Source: Macrostomum hystrix
Taxonomy: Eukaryota; Platyhelminthes; Macrostomidae
Direction: 5' to 3'
Assembly (NCBI GenBank): GCA_950097015.1
Contig: CATNEN010000011.1
Span: forward strand, 3,190,501-3,254,500
DNA: 64,000 nucleotides
Position numbers and translations under genes: made by a program
Part shown: positions 32,897 through 45,300 of the stretch, piece after piece
Position numbering within the stretch: the first letter of the stretch is position 1
Layout of the letters: each line of letters starts with the position of its first letter
Notes under the pieces: generated by a model
What the model was told of the DNA's origin: nothing
Database searches by the model: none
What the model saw: only the letters and a program-made list of their open reading frames with translations

Positions 32897-33595
32897 AGGG
32901 GGGGTGTTTTACGAACTGCGACTTAAGACTGACTCCTAAGTTCCAACTTAGGCTCGAACTTAAGACTGAGCCATAAATGCGTTTTACAAACACTTAGGAG
33001 TCACTTCTAACCTCGATATTAGCTAAGGTCGAGCTTTGGTTGTGGACGAGAAAGTTTAAGATAGGGTTGACCATAGACTAATTCCGAGTGGCGTCAAACT
33101 TTAGCCGTTTTATATATGCCTTATTTTAGCCAGAGACACGGTCACAGCTTATAGTATTGGTTTTGACAATCAATATGAGAAGATGGACAATCAAAATGAA
33201 GACAGCCATAGATCTAGATGCAGCAGCTCAGCTCAGCTTCGCAGCAGCTGCGGCTTAGGCCACAGACTTTTGACGATCGAAATGAGAATTGGACCTTACC
33301 TTACAGATAATATAGATAATATAGATAATATAGAATCTGTGGTTCAGAAAGCGACTTGAAATTGAGGACAACTCTAGATGTGTCCTAAAGTTAAGATCGA
33401 CCATGACAGTTTTGGTCATAGACAGTCTCTCTTGATAAAACGCACCAATCGCAAGTTCGATCTTATCTTCCCTTAGGTCAGACCTAAGTTGGATCCCAGC
33501 TAAGATCGACTTTTATCCTTATAGAACACGTCGATCCTAAACTCAATCCTAAGTTTGATCTTAAGATTGAACTCAAGTTCGTAAAACACCCCCCT
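32897..33595. mobile_element. MITE-like element with long terminal inverted repeats (699 bp)
   Basis: The left end AGGGGGGGTGTTTTACGAAC is mirrored at the right end by GTTCGTAAAACACCCCCCT, with further imperfect inversion inward (CCTAAGTT/AACTTAGG, CTTAAGA motifs). There is no transposase frame, so it is non-autonomous. It is inserted in a SINE1. No clear target-site duplication was seen, and the superfamily is unassigned. Confidence 0.8.
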
Positions 33596-34125
33596 GCGCA
33601 CGAAATCCTACTTAGAACCAATAAGCCAACGAAATTAGTGGTCTGACACAAATCTTTTTTGCTCCGTAAGACACAATTAAGCCGCAATCTTATTGGGCAA
33701 ATAAAAAGTCCAAACTAGACAATCTGAAAAGCGCCTTACGAAGGTTTTAGAACTGGTTTAATTCAGAATTGTTGACTCGGAAACAGGTGGGGTAAAGGAC
33801 TAGCTCAAAGTATTGACAGTCAGACTAATAGTGTGCAAAACAATTCTAATTGATTTCCAATTGTGAGTATAAAGCTTTTTCGGCCACTAATTGGTCCTTG
33901 ATCAACTTAATCAAGTGTGCTAGGTTCCTTTAAGTGAAATTAAATATAAATTCAAAGTACGAAAAGCACCGAATAAAGTTATTCGTCGTCTCATGGGTCC
34001 TTTTCAAACATCCAAACATTTTTTGATTCCTAACCCATTTATAAGGCAAGTTCCTGTTTTCTTAGAACGTTTGATCGGCCTGCTACCTATTAGTTCTCTC
34101 ACCTGTAAAAACATTCTATCAGCTG
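33596..34125. other. AT-rich spacer, nothing recognised
   Basis: Between the MITE-like element and the 20-bp array. No gene was seen. Confidence 0.4.
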
Positions 34126-34133
34126 TTAGTCAG

Positions 34134-34424
34134 TAGCATCAGCTTAGTCAGTTGCATCAGCTGATAGACAGTTGCATCAGCTGATAGACAGTTGCATCAG
34201 CTGATAGACAGTTGTATCAGCTGATAGACAGTTGCATCAGCTGATAGACAGTTGCATCAGCTGATAGACAGTTGCATCAGCTGATAGACAGTTGCATCAG
34301 CTGATAGACAGTTGCATCAGCTGATAGACAGTTGCATCAGCTGATAGACAGTAGCATCAGCTGATAGACAGTTGCATCAGCTGATAGACAGTTGCATCAG
34401 CTGATAGACAGTTGCGCTGTCTGT
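34134..34424. repeat. 20-bp minisatellite upstream of the tetraspanin gene
   Basis: About 14 near-identical units of AGTTGCATCAGCTGATAGAC. Each contains the E-box palindrome CATCAGCTGATG-like core (CAGCTG). It ends about 65 bp before the tetraspanin ATG. Confidence 0.9.
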
Positions 34425-34489
34425 TAGAAAATTACTAATTGCTCAACAACTCAATCTCGGAAGCTGCAGGTAAACGGAAAGCTTCGTAC

Positions 34490-35776
34490 ATGGCGCACCG
34501 TCAACGCCGACGCTGCAGTCGGGCAGCTCGAGACAGCGTCCGCGGAGCCATGAAGGCAGCCGTCCTGGTTTTGAACGCCGGCGCTGTGTTCTTCTCCGTG
34601 GTGGTGCTGTCGTCAGGAGCTCTGATCGGCAGCTCGGATGCCTCCACCGTGACGGCGCACATCTGGAATCGGGTCAAACAAATGCCCAGGTGCGTGGCCT
34701 CTGATTTAAATAAGATAACTTTTTATTTATCACCGCAGGTAGTGTCAACAGGCAGTATTAACTAGTAGTGTAGCTTCCCTGTAGTCTCAACATGTAGAGT
34801 CAAATGGTAATGTCATCAGGTTAACTTTAACATATAGCTTCGAAGTTAGTGTTATATTTACTCGTGGTAATAACAGGTAGTGCCCATGGATAGTGTCAAC
34901 AGGTTATGTCAACAGGTAGTGTCAGCAGGTAGAGTGGTAAGAAGATGTAGTCAAAGGTGGAGTCATAACAGGCCTGCACTATGGGTCCTGAGTTCGTGTC
35001 CCCATCCGTGTGTGTGTGTGTGCGCTCAGGAGTCGGTCATCATTCGCATAAAATCTGCCTGTAGATACTCAGCACTCTACACTGGCATGCACTACTCTGC
35101 CGACACCGCCTATCAGACGTGCTTCACCTGGCCCGCAAACATTCTCTCCCTGATGGGTCTGGGTGGACTTCTTCTAGCCATCTCCACAATGGCAGCGGTC
35201 ACGTGCGGCAGTCGACAGGCACTGCAGGTCCAGGCCGGTGTCTCGGCCATCTGCCTGCTGTGCCTCCTGAGCCTCATGATGGCCGTGAGCTTCGGAGATC
35301 TGCAAATTAAAGCTCAGAGCAGCTTGAAAGCTCAGGTGCTCGCCTGGACAGCAGCCTACTCAGCCTCGACAGCGTCTAGCAGCGTCGGCGGTTCGACCAC
35401 CCTGAGCAGCAGCTCGACGGTTGCTTTCGGCACCGCTTTTCTCGACTATCTGCAGATGACTCGCAAGTGCTGCGGTTGGACGAACTACAGCGACTATCCG
35501 GCGGCTGTTGGCGTCCCAATCAGCTGTTGCCAGCTCGACTCCACTCTGAGCATCCCGATCAGTGTCAGCTGTCTGAGTGGCACGAATTCGACCTACGGTT
35601 GGTACAATGTCGGTTGCAGTCGTCTTTACAATGACCTGCTGGTTCGCTATATTCCGCAGGCCTCTGCGGCGGCAGTCATGCTGCTGGCATCCACGGTGCT
35701 CATCGGAGCAATGTCCTGCCTGACGGTGGCTAATCGTGACTTTGTGCGCATGCTGCGAGAGACCGCTGCTGAGTAG
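34490..35776 (+). CDS. Tetraspanin
   Basis: Exon 34490-34689 joins exon 35065-35776 in phase 2 (donor CCCAG|GTGCGT, acceptor GCCTGTAG|A), giving 303 aa. A better-context ATG at 34550 (MKAAVLVLN) is an alternative start. TM1 is AAVLVLNAGAVFFSVVVLS; TM2 NILSLMGLGGLLLAISTM; TM3 AGVSAICLLCLLSLMMAV; TM4 AAAVMLLASTVLIGAMSCL. The large loop between TM3 and TM4 has the diagnostic CCG (KCCGW), then SCC and two further cysteines (VSC, VGC), making six. A Ser/Thr/Gly-rich stretch in the loop is unusual. Tetraspanins organise plasma-membrane microdomains. The intron carries short GTGTCAACAGGTA repeats. Confidence 0.85.
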
Positions 35777-35878
35777 TGTGTCACGGTTTTTTGTCTTCAG
35801 GTGTTCCGGCAAATACTAGCCATACTTGCTTACCGGTTTTATTTCAAATTTATAACATTGTTGCTAATCTTTTAAACG

Positions 35879-35884
35879 AATAAA
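35879..35884 (+). terminator. Poly(A) signal AATAAA of the tetraspanin gene
   Basis: AATAAA about 105 nt after the stop codon, in AT-rich sequence. Confidence 0.6.
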
Positions 35885-36876
35885 TTGACTGTTTCATTTC
35901 CATCCAATTAAATCACCAATTTGCCCTAAATACTAAAAGTGTATTCTTATTCGATTCAATACAAAAGTGTTTTACGTACAGACAGCGGTGCCTGTAAAGA
36001 CAGCACAACTGACTGGAGGGCTGAGGGAATCAACTGTCCTGCTTAACAGGTCACGAATTGTTTCTCATGGGCTGAGGTTTGAGCCACTGATCTAATAGTC
36101 AGGAGTTAGAAGCTCTATGCCTCTTTAACCACAGGGATAAAAGCTCACATAGAGGAACATTGTAGTACACACAACGCAAGTCATACCCATGATCTTACTA
36201 ATTACTACCTTAATGTACGACATAATAACAACTAAGACTTTTTTAGCATTGAATAAGCTTGGTGCGACGCATATTTTAACCAGTTGGAAAATATTCTCTT
36301 TTAGTCAATTCTTGAATATCTCATTATCTACGGCCAGATTAAATTTTGCCAGGCTAAATAATTAACTAAATATTTTACTAATTCTGACAAACGCTTGAAC
36401 CTGTTGGTATACTGTTTTCTGAAGTATAACAATTAAAATGTAATACTTAGCATATGGCAAAGAAAGGCTTTAAACAATGACCGCTTAGATTTGATATACG
36501 ATTTATTAAATATCGAAAGTAAAAAACTATTATATTTCATTAACAAAAACACCGTTTATGTACTTTTGTCCAAGTATAACAAGTCGGAGAGTGCATTAGG
36601 AGTAAAATAATCATGACAAGCAACAATGTCACAGCTACAATTGAGAGCCTACAAGCCGCTTATGGGATAATTGTTCCAGCATGAAATTTACGCAAATATG
36701 CCAAGAATAATGGGAGTTAGGTGCAATGACTTGAGTGGGTACACCATAGACCACAAATTGAAGTCGGATGAGACAATGAGCATTACAATGGGTACATATA
36801 AGCGAGGGTTTGCTCACACTTGAACTCATACTTCAGTAACTGTTCAGTAACTCCTGCAGATAATTGGCACATCGAT
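35885..36876. other. AT-rich spacer with a reverse SINE trace
   Basis: About 36060-36130 holds a diverged tRNA-like head in reverse (GGTTTGAGCCACTGATC). Otherwise no feature was recognised. It includes the presumed BHMT-1 3' UTR. Confidence 0.35.
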
Positions 36877-38253
36877 TCAGGCAGTTTCTGTGACGGCCTG
36901 ATCTGTGTTCACATCCTGCTGCTTGGTGTGGTGCTGACAGCAGCCTACCTTCAGCTTCTCCTTCATGCCGCGCACCAGGGTGTCCTCCTCTTCTGTGGTC
37001 TCGTGTGTGTGCTGCACCAGCATCTCGCTGCCACGGGTGACGCCCCAGTTGTCCGGCCGGCTGAGGGCGGAAGAGTACGGCCTGCCGCTGGCGGGGTTGA
37101 TGTTCTCCCAGTACTCGCGATTGGCGCGGACTCGAACCCACGGCTTGGTGTGCATCTTCAGGCCCCCTCCCCAGACCATGTGCTTCTCGGAGCCGGCGGG
37201 TAGGCGACCTCCGCGCTCGGCGGACAGCTCCTCGGCCAGTGCCCGGATGTGGTAGGGCTCGAAGCCGCAGCAGCCGCCGATGTAGCGAACTCCCAGCTCG
37301 AAGGCGGCCCTGGCGTAGCGGTGCATGTCCCAGCGGGTGCAGATGCGGCTTTCAAGGGCGAACGGAAACTCGGGCAGGTCGATGAAGCCCTGCTTGCCAG
37401 CGTCAGGAGTCATGTAGGCCAACGGCTGGCACATGAGGTGGGCCTTGAGATTCGCTCGCTCCAGTCCCTCCTTCATCAGCTTGACAGTCTCCAGGCTGAC
37501 GAACGGGTCGAAGTGGCAGTTCACGCCGACAATCTTGGCTCCGGCGCGAACCAGACGGACGGCGCAGTCGCCAGCGGAGACTCCGTGCATGTCGCCCTGG
37601 GGTCCGATGCACATGCTGCAGGCCACGGGCACATTCATCTCCAGGCCCACCTCGATGGCCCACTCGGCCTCTTCAACATGCTCGAAGTACTCGCACAGGA
37701 TGAAGTCGACGCCCTCGTCCCTGAAGGCACGCATCTGGCCGCGGAAGATCTCCTTAGTGTCCTCCTTGGTGGCGCCGCTCAGGTAGGTCGGCGTCTGGCA
37801 CACGCCACCGAGGAACAGGGCGCCGCCCTCCTGAGCCACCTCGCGGGCCATTCGACACGCGGCAGCGTTAATGTTGGTGCACTGTTAGGAGGGCCACGGG
37901 TATCAGAGGGAAAGTGAATTCCAAGCTGAGCTAGGGAAAATCATGAATCCGATTAATGCATAATCTAAACCGCTGCTCACCCCAAACTTCTGCGAGGCCT
38001 GGTTGCCGCGGTTTGACAGCTTGTCGTCGCTAGCGTAGAAGGTAAACGCCTGCATGACGTCAGCGCCGGCGCGCAAGAATTCGCGGTGCAGCTGGCGCAC
38101 GGCCTCCGGGTGCTCGACCACTGCCTCCGGGGTCCACGGACCGGCCTTGACGTAGCCGCGCTTCTCCAGCGCGAACACGAAACCGCCATCACCGATGACA
38201 ACTTCGCCGTTGTCAAGGCGCTCCAGAATGCCGCGTCGCTCAATGGTGCCCAT
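36877..38253 (-). CDS. BHMT: Betaine-homocysteine S-methyltransferase, copy 1
   Basis: Exon 37981-38253 and exon 36877-37881 join in phase 0 (GGG|GTGAGC, CTAACAG|TGC), 425 aa. BHMT transfers a methyl group from betaine to homocysteine, giving methionine and dimethylglycine, in the cytosol. Family motifs: [56 protein letters not shown]. All three zinc cysteines are present (GVNCHFDP and GGCCGFEP). The C-terminal [19 protein letters not shown] and DNWGVTRG are typical. Unlike copies 2 and 3 there is no intron between YAR and AAFELG, and the C-terminus runs 22 residues past their end. A GTAGGC there could be an unused donor. Confidence 0.92.
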
Positions 38254-38370
38254 TATATTGCAGTTGACGGTGGCGGAAAGTCTCCGAAATATTCCACTGG
38301 AATCCTTGTCACTATAGACTGTCTCGGAAGATTTTTAGTTGGGGGAAAGTAGGACTGGAATGGAATTTTC

Positions 38371-38380
38371 CTATTTATAG
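38371..38380 (-). promoter_or_regulatory. TATA box of BHMT-1
   Basis: The minus strand reads CTATAAATAG, about 118 bp upstream of the ATG, implying a start near 38345. It lies in the 1.05-kb divergent interval shared with DMGDH. Confidence 0.65.
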
Positions 38381-39301
38381 GCGCGGCCGTTTCCGATGAC
38401 CTTGGTACCGGCAGCCTGTTGGTCGGCCGGTTCTGCAAGGCTTCGAAACCGGAGTTGACCGAACCGGTCGCAACCGGTTTTGTTGCTTGCTCAGTGCGCC
38501 CATCGACTGTCGTCGAGTTGCGAAACTCACCAGCTCCCATTGTACGAGCGGGGTTGATGTCTGTTTTCGACTTCAGTCCGGTTTTTTCAGATTGGCCCGC
38601 TGAGCTTTTGGCCTTTGGGGCGGGACTCGGCTAAACGTCACGGGACTTCGCGCTAAGGCAGAGAGATAAGGAGAGGTCAGCCGTGTGTGGGTGTGGCGAA
38701 ATCTAGGGTACGTTTAGAGCAGAGTTCTGGAACCGGTTTTGTTTTCATTTCAATTTTTACTCCACCACCTCTTCCGATTTGTCTAAAGCCCCCCTGCCTG
38801 TCATTGTGCTGCGTTTTATCGGTAAGATTTGTCTGTCAGTCGGTCGGTGGCCTCGAGTGAGGAGGTGGGGCGCGCGTCAAGCTTATCTTAGATTATTTCA
38901 TATCACGTGACTTAGCACGCGGACCAGCCATGTACATTGCCAGTCTATTTTCTCTCTCTCAGCTGTGTTTGTGTGTATAGGACGGTAGTAGGATCAGTTT
39001 GAGTGCAACTATTTGTCAATAGCCATTTATTGAACCCGAAATCTACCTATACTTTTTACTGAAGTAAGAAACTCCACAGTATAGTTGATTATCAACAAAC
39101 CCAGTTATAACCGGTTCGTTCGCTTTGCTTCAAGTGGCGGTAGGCAAAAATTTCAAGGGCTTGTTAAGCTTGCGAATAGGCTCGTCAACAGCGGAATGAG
39201 GAATTTTCCGTTTACTAATTAACTAAATTTTTGACAAGTAGAAATTTCCAGCAAGTCAGATCTTTCCAATTTGATATTTTAAAAGCAGCTAATAGAAAAT
39301 T

Positions 39302-42300
39302 ATGTTGACGAACTGCTTAAGGCTTCTGTCACTAGCCTCTAGGCCTCAAGTACCATCTGCTACGGGCTACTGTGGTGCATTGCGCAGACTCCCTTTGTCC
39401 GCTAGTCTACCTGTCAGGTGAGTAATTTTGAGTTTATAGCTGCTTTTGTAATCAACTTTTAAACATACAATGTCATAGAATATGATTCTCAGATAATGTT
39501 CATCGTTTCTCAGAATAATCGTACTATAATTTATAGTATAATTTAGGCAGTGCACTTTTTAAAAAAGGTCTTTTTTGTAGAACATTTAATAGTTTTTTAT
39601 CAGGAGAGCAAAATTTCCTGACGTTGGACTTTGTTATTGTTATGTAGTATTTCCTAAATGTGCCTAGGATTTCTGCTAATTTAGTATTTCGCTAGTTTAC
39701 ATAGGATTTCGGTAAATGTAGGTTTTCATTGATTCTTGATTTTTGGTAGGGCCTAATATACGAGCACGTAGTATTTCGGTAATGCAATATTTTAGTAATT
39801 TCAGTTTTCTGAAATGAAGGATTTGGTAATGCAGGATTTCGGTATTGCAGGATTTCGGTAATGTAGTATTTCGATAATGTAGGATTTCGGTAATGTTGGA
39901 TTTCAGTAATGTTGGATTTCAGTAATGCAGGATTTGGGTAATGCAGGATTTCGGTAATGCAGGATTTGGGATACCCAGGATTTGGCTGGGTAGCTTTCAG
40001 GGAAAACAGAATCACGTGATTAGATTGCTCTAAATTTAGAGTAAATATAAATATTTTTGTTATCCAAATGTTTGCGAGCATTGAATTCACGTATAGGCCA
40101 CATTTTAGGAGTGAATTGAATTCACGTATAGGCCTCAGTTTAGGAGTGAATAAGGTAGCTTAATTTGGTATGGGAGTTAGGTAGAGATTAAGTTAGGGAG
40201 AGTTTGAGTTAGGGAGAGTTTGAGTTAGGGAGAGTTTGAGTTAGGGAGAGTTTGAGTTAGGGAGAGTTTGAGTTAGGGAGAGTTTGAGTTAGGGAGAGTT
40301 TGAGTTAGGGAGAGTTTGAGTTATGGAGAGTTTGAGTTAGGGAGAGTTTGAGTTAAGGAGAGTTTGAGTTAGGGAGGGTTTGAGTTAGGGAGAGTTTGAG
40401 TTAGGGAGAGTTTAAGTTAAGGAGAGTTTCAGTTAGGGAGAGTTTGAGTTAGGGAGAGATTGAGTTAGGGAGAGTTTGAGTTTAAGGAGAGTTTCAGTTA
40501 GGGAGAGTTTGAGTTTAAGGAGAGATTAAGTTAGGGAGAGTTTGAGTTAGGGAGGGTTTGAGTTAGGGAGAGATTGAGTTAGGGAGAGTTTGAGTTAGGG
40601 AGGGTTTGAGTTAGGGAGAGATTGAGTTAGGGAGGGTTTGAGTTAGGGAGAGATTGAGTTAGGGAGAGTTTGAGTTAGGGAGAGTTTGAGTTAAGGAGTG
40701 TTTCAGTTATGGAGAGTTTGAGTTAGGGAGAGTTTGAGTTAGGGAGAGTTTCAGTTAGGGAGAGTTTGAGTTAGGGAGAGTTTGAGTTAGGGAGAGTTTG
40801 AGTTAGGGAGAGTTTGAGTTAGGGAGAGTTTGAGTTAGGGAGAGTTTGAGTTAGGGAGAGTTTGAGTTAGGGAGAGTTTGAGTTAGGGAGAGTTTGAGTT
40901 AGGGAGAGTTTGAGTTAGGGAGAGTTTGAGTTAGGGAGAGTTTGAGTTAGGGAGAGTTTGAGTTAGGGAGAGTTTGAGTTAGGGAGAGTTTGAGTTAGGG
41001 AGAGTTCAGAAACGAAAATTTTCAAGTTTTGTTTACAGAAATGTAGCTACTTTTATCTATATACAAAAAACGGAAAGGAGGTTGTTGCCTAGTGGTTAGA
41101 GCGTCGGTCCTCGAGACTTAAAGGACGGGGGTTCGATTCCCGACTCCACTGGAGCAATGTGTCCTTTAGCAAGCCACTTAACTATGCACTGCTTCAGTTC
41201 ACCAGAACTAGCTGGGGTAAAAATGGAGTGTGGTTGTGCGTCCTACACTGTCCATGGACTGAACAGCCGTACGCAGCCTTCAGATGCGCCGCATTAAAAT
41301 AAAAGAAATAGTTTTTCTCTACTAAAAATGTATATTTCTACAATCTTGGTAATCCAGTGTATGTATTTTAAATCCAGGTTTGTATTTGTTGCTTTGAGCT
41401 TGAACATAAGCCTGTTTAGTGTTTCCGTGTTTTTTGCACTCTCCAGTACAGTGCAGGCGCAGCTAGAATAACAAAACTTGCTATTGCCATGCTACTGCAT
41501 TTGTTCTTTAGATAGACCCTATTAACTGTGGAACTGTGGAGCTGTTTGAGCAGACCAGATTAAGGTTTGAGAACAGAAAGAGCACGATCACAGCTAGCTA
41601 GTCAGTGACAGAATTTCAGTCCGAAAAACACATGGCAAGAAGATTAGATTAAGTTTGAGCACATTTCTTCCTATAGTTACTAAACAGTATTGTAAGAATA
41701 ATTGTGTCATGTGCAACTGGCTTGCTGTTGCTGTCTATTCACATTCATGCGATAGGCCAACAACATTTGTTTTGATAATGGCTTCGCCTTCAACCAGTTC
41801 TGCCCAGTTTGCGCGAGTTTTCTCTGGCTGCTGGGGGTGGGGGTGAATGAAAACCGGTTTCAGCCGGTTTTTATAAGTCGCGGCGCGTCAACAATTTTAG
41901 TCCTCTGCTCTGTGTGTGTGGCAGCGAGAGAAGAAAGATACAGAAGTGACCTTGACGAAGGGTGTGTAGAAGCAGAAGGGTCACAAGCGCGAGAGACAAG
42001 GCAATCAAAGCAATCTTGAATAACTTCACAGAATCACAGCTCTATATGCATGTATATAGATGCAGAGATATTATCAATCCTCCTGGATATTATGAATCCT
42101 CCGAGATATTATGAATCCTCCGAGATATTATGAATCCTGCGAGATATTATGAATCCTCCGAGATATTATGAATCCTCCGAGATATTATGAATCCTCCGAG
42201 ATATTATGAATCCTCCGAGATATTATCAATCCTCCTGGATATTATGAATCCTCCGAGATATTATGAATCCTCCGAGATATTATCAATCCTTCTGGATATT

Positions 42301-45300
42301 ATGAATCCTCCGAGATATTATGAATCCTCCGAGATATTATGAATCCCCGAGATATTATGAATCCTCCTGGATATTATGAATCCTCCGAGATATTATCAAT
42401 CCTCCTGGATATTATGAATCCTCCGAGATATTATCAATCCTTCTGGATATTATGAATCCTCCGAGATATTATCAATCCTTCTGGATATTATGAATCCTCC
42501 GAGATATTATGAATCCTCCGAGATTTTATGAATCCTCCGAGATATTATGAATCCTCCGAGATATTATGAATCCTCCTGGATATTATGAATCCTCCGAGAT
42601 ATTATGAATCCCCGAGATATTATGAATCCTCCTGGATATTATGAATCCTCCGAGATATTATGAATCCTCCGAGATCTTATGAATCCCCGAGATATTATGA
42701 ATCCTCCTGGATATTATGAATCCTCCGAGATATTATGAATCCTAAGGGACATTATGAATCCTAAGGGACATTATGAATCCGACGGGACATTATGAATCCC
42801 ACGGGACATTATGAATCCTAAGGGACATTATGAATCCTACGGGACATTATGAATCCTACGGGACATTATGAATCCTAAGGGACATTATGAATCCTACGGG
42901 ACATTATGAATCCTCCGAGATATTATGAATCCTAAGGGACATTATGAATCCTAAGGGACATTATGAATCCTAAGGGACATTATGAATCCCACGGGACATT
43001 ATGAATCCTAAGGGACATTATGAATCCTACGGGACATTATGAATCCTACGGGACATTATGAATCCTAAGGGACATTATGAATCCTACGGGACATTATGAA
43101 TCCTCCGAGATATTATGAATCCTAAGGGACATTATGAATCCTAAGGGACATTATGAATCCTAAGGGACATTATGAATCCCACGGGACATTATGAATCCTA
43201 AGGGACATTATGAATCCTAAGGGACATTATGAATCCTACGGGACATTATGAATCCTAAGGGACATTATGAATCCTAAGGGACATTATGAATCCCACGGGA
43301 CATTATGAATCCCACGGGACATTATGAATCCTAAGGGACATTATGAATCCTACGGGACATTATGAATCCTCCGAGATATTATGAATCCTAAGGGACATTA
43401 TGAATCCTAAGGGACATTATGAATCCTACGGGACATTATGAATCCTAAGGGACATTATGAATCCTACGAGATATTATGAATTCTCCGAGATATTATGAAT
43501 TCTCCGAGATATTATGAATCCCACGGGACATTATGAATCCTAAGGGACATTATGAATCCTAAGGGACATTATGAATCCTACGGGACATTATGAATCCTAA
43601 GGGACATTATGAATCCTACGGGACATTATGAATCCTCCAAGCTATTATGAATCCTCCGAGATCTTATAAATCCTGCGAAATCCTATGAATCCTCCGAGAT
43701 ATTATGAATCCTCCGAGATATTATGAATCCTCCTGGATATTATGAATCCTCCGAGATCTTATGAATCCCCGAGATATTATGAATCCTCCGAGATATTATG
43801 AATCCTCCGAGATATTATGAATCCTCCTGGATATTATGAATCCTCCGAGATATTATGAATCCTCCTGGATATTATGAATCCTCCGAGATATTATGAATCC
43901 TCCTGGATATTATGAATCCTCCTGGATATTATGAATCCTCCGAGATCTTATGAATCCCCGAGATATTATGAATCCTCCGAGATATTATGAATCCTCCGAG
44001 ATATTATGAATCCTACGGGACATTATGAATCCTACGGGACATTATGAATCCTAAGGGACATTATGAATCCTAAGGGACATTATGAATCCTATGGGACATT
44101 ATGAATCCGACGGGACATTATGAATCCTACGGGACATTATGAATCCTACGGGACATTATGAATCCCACGGGACATTATGAATCCTACGGGACATTATGAA
44201 TCCTAAGGGACATTATGAATCCTACGGGACATTATGAATCCTACGGGACATTATGAATCCTACGGGACATTATGAATCCTACGGGACATTATGAATCCTA
44301 CGGGACATTATGAATCCTACGGGACATTATGAATCCCACGGGACATTATGAATCCTAAGGGACATTATGAATCCTACGGGACATTATGAATCCTACGGGA
44401 CATTATGAATCCTACGGGACATTATGAATCCTCCAAGCTATTATGAATCCTCCGAGATCTTATAAATCCTGCGAAATCCTATGAATCCTCCGAGATATTA
44501 TGAATCCTCCGAGATATTATGAATCCTCCTGGATATTATGAATCCTCCGAGATCTTATGAATCCCCGAGATATTATGAATCCTCCGAGATATTATGAATC
44601 CTCCGAGATATTATGAATCCTCCTGGATATTATGAATCCTCCGAGATATTATGAATCCTCCTGGATATTATGAATCCTCCGAGATATTATGAATCCTCCT
44701 GGATATTATGAATCCTCCTGGATATTATGAATCCTCCGAGATCTTATGAATCCCCGAGATATTATGAATCCTCCGAGATATTATGAATCCTCCGAGATAT
44801 TATGAATCCTACGGGACATTATGAATCCTACGGGACATTATGAATCCTAAGGGACATTATGAATCCTAAGGGACATTATGAATCCTATGGGACATTATGA
44901 ATCCGACGGGACATTATGAATCCTACGGGACATTATGAATCCTACGGGACATTATGAATCCCACGGGACATTATGAATCCTACGGGACATTATGAATCCT
45001 AAGGGACATTATGAATCCTACGGGACATTATGAATCCTACGGGACATTATGAATCCTACGGGACATTATGAATCCTACGGGACATTATGAATCCTACGGG
45101 ACATTATGAATCCTACGGGACATTATGAATCCCACGGGACATTATGAATCCTAAGGGACATTATGAATCCTACGGGACATTATGAATCCTACGGGACATT
45201 ATGAATCCTACGGGACATTATGAATCCTACGGGACATTATGAATCCTAAGGGACATTATGAATCCTACGGGACATTATGAATCCCACGGGACATTACGAA

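Noticed and set aside
37249-37917. 222-codon plus-strand frame opposite BHMT-1, and similar frames opposite BHMT-2 and BHMT-3
   Set aside because: Shadow frames of GC-rich BHMT coding sequence; the minus strand has the conserved protein and splice sites.
40186-41006. Possible telomere-like sequence because of GTTAGGG
   Set aside because: Spacing is 16 bp with a non-telomeric remainder, and it lies inside an intron.
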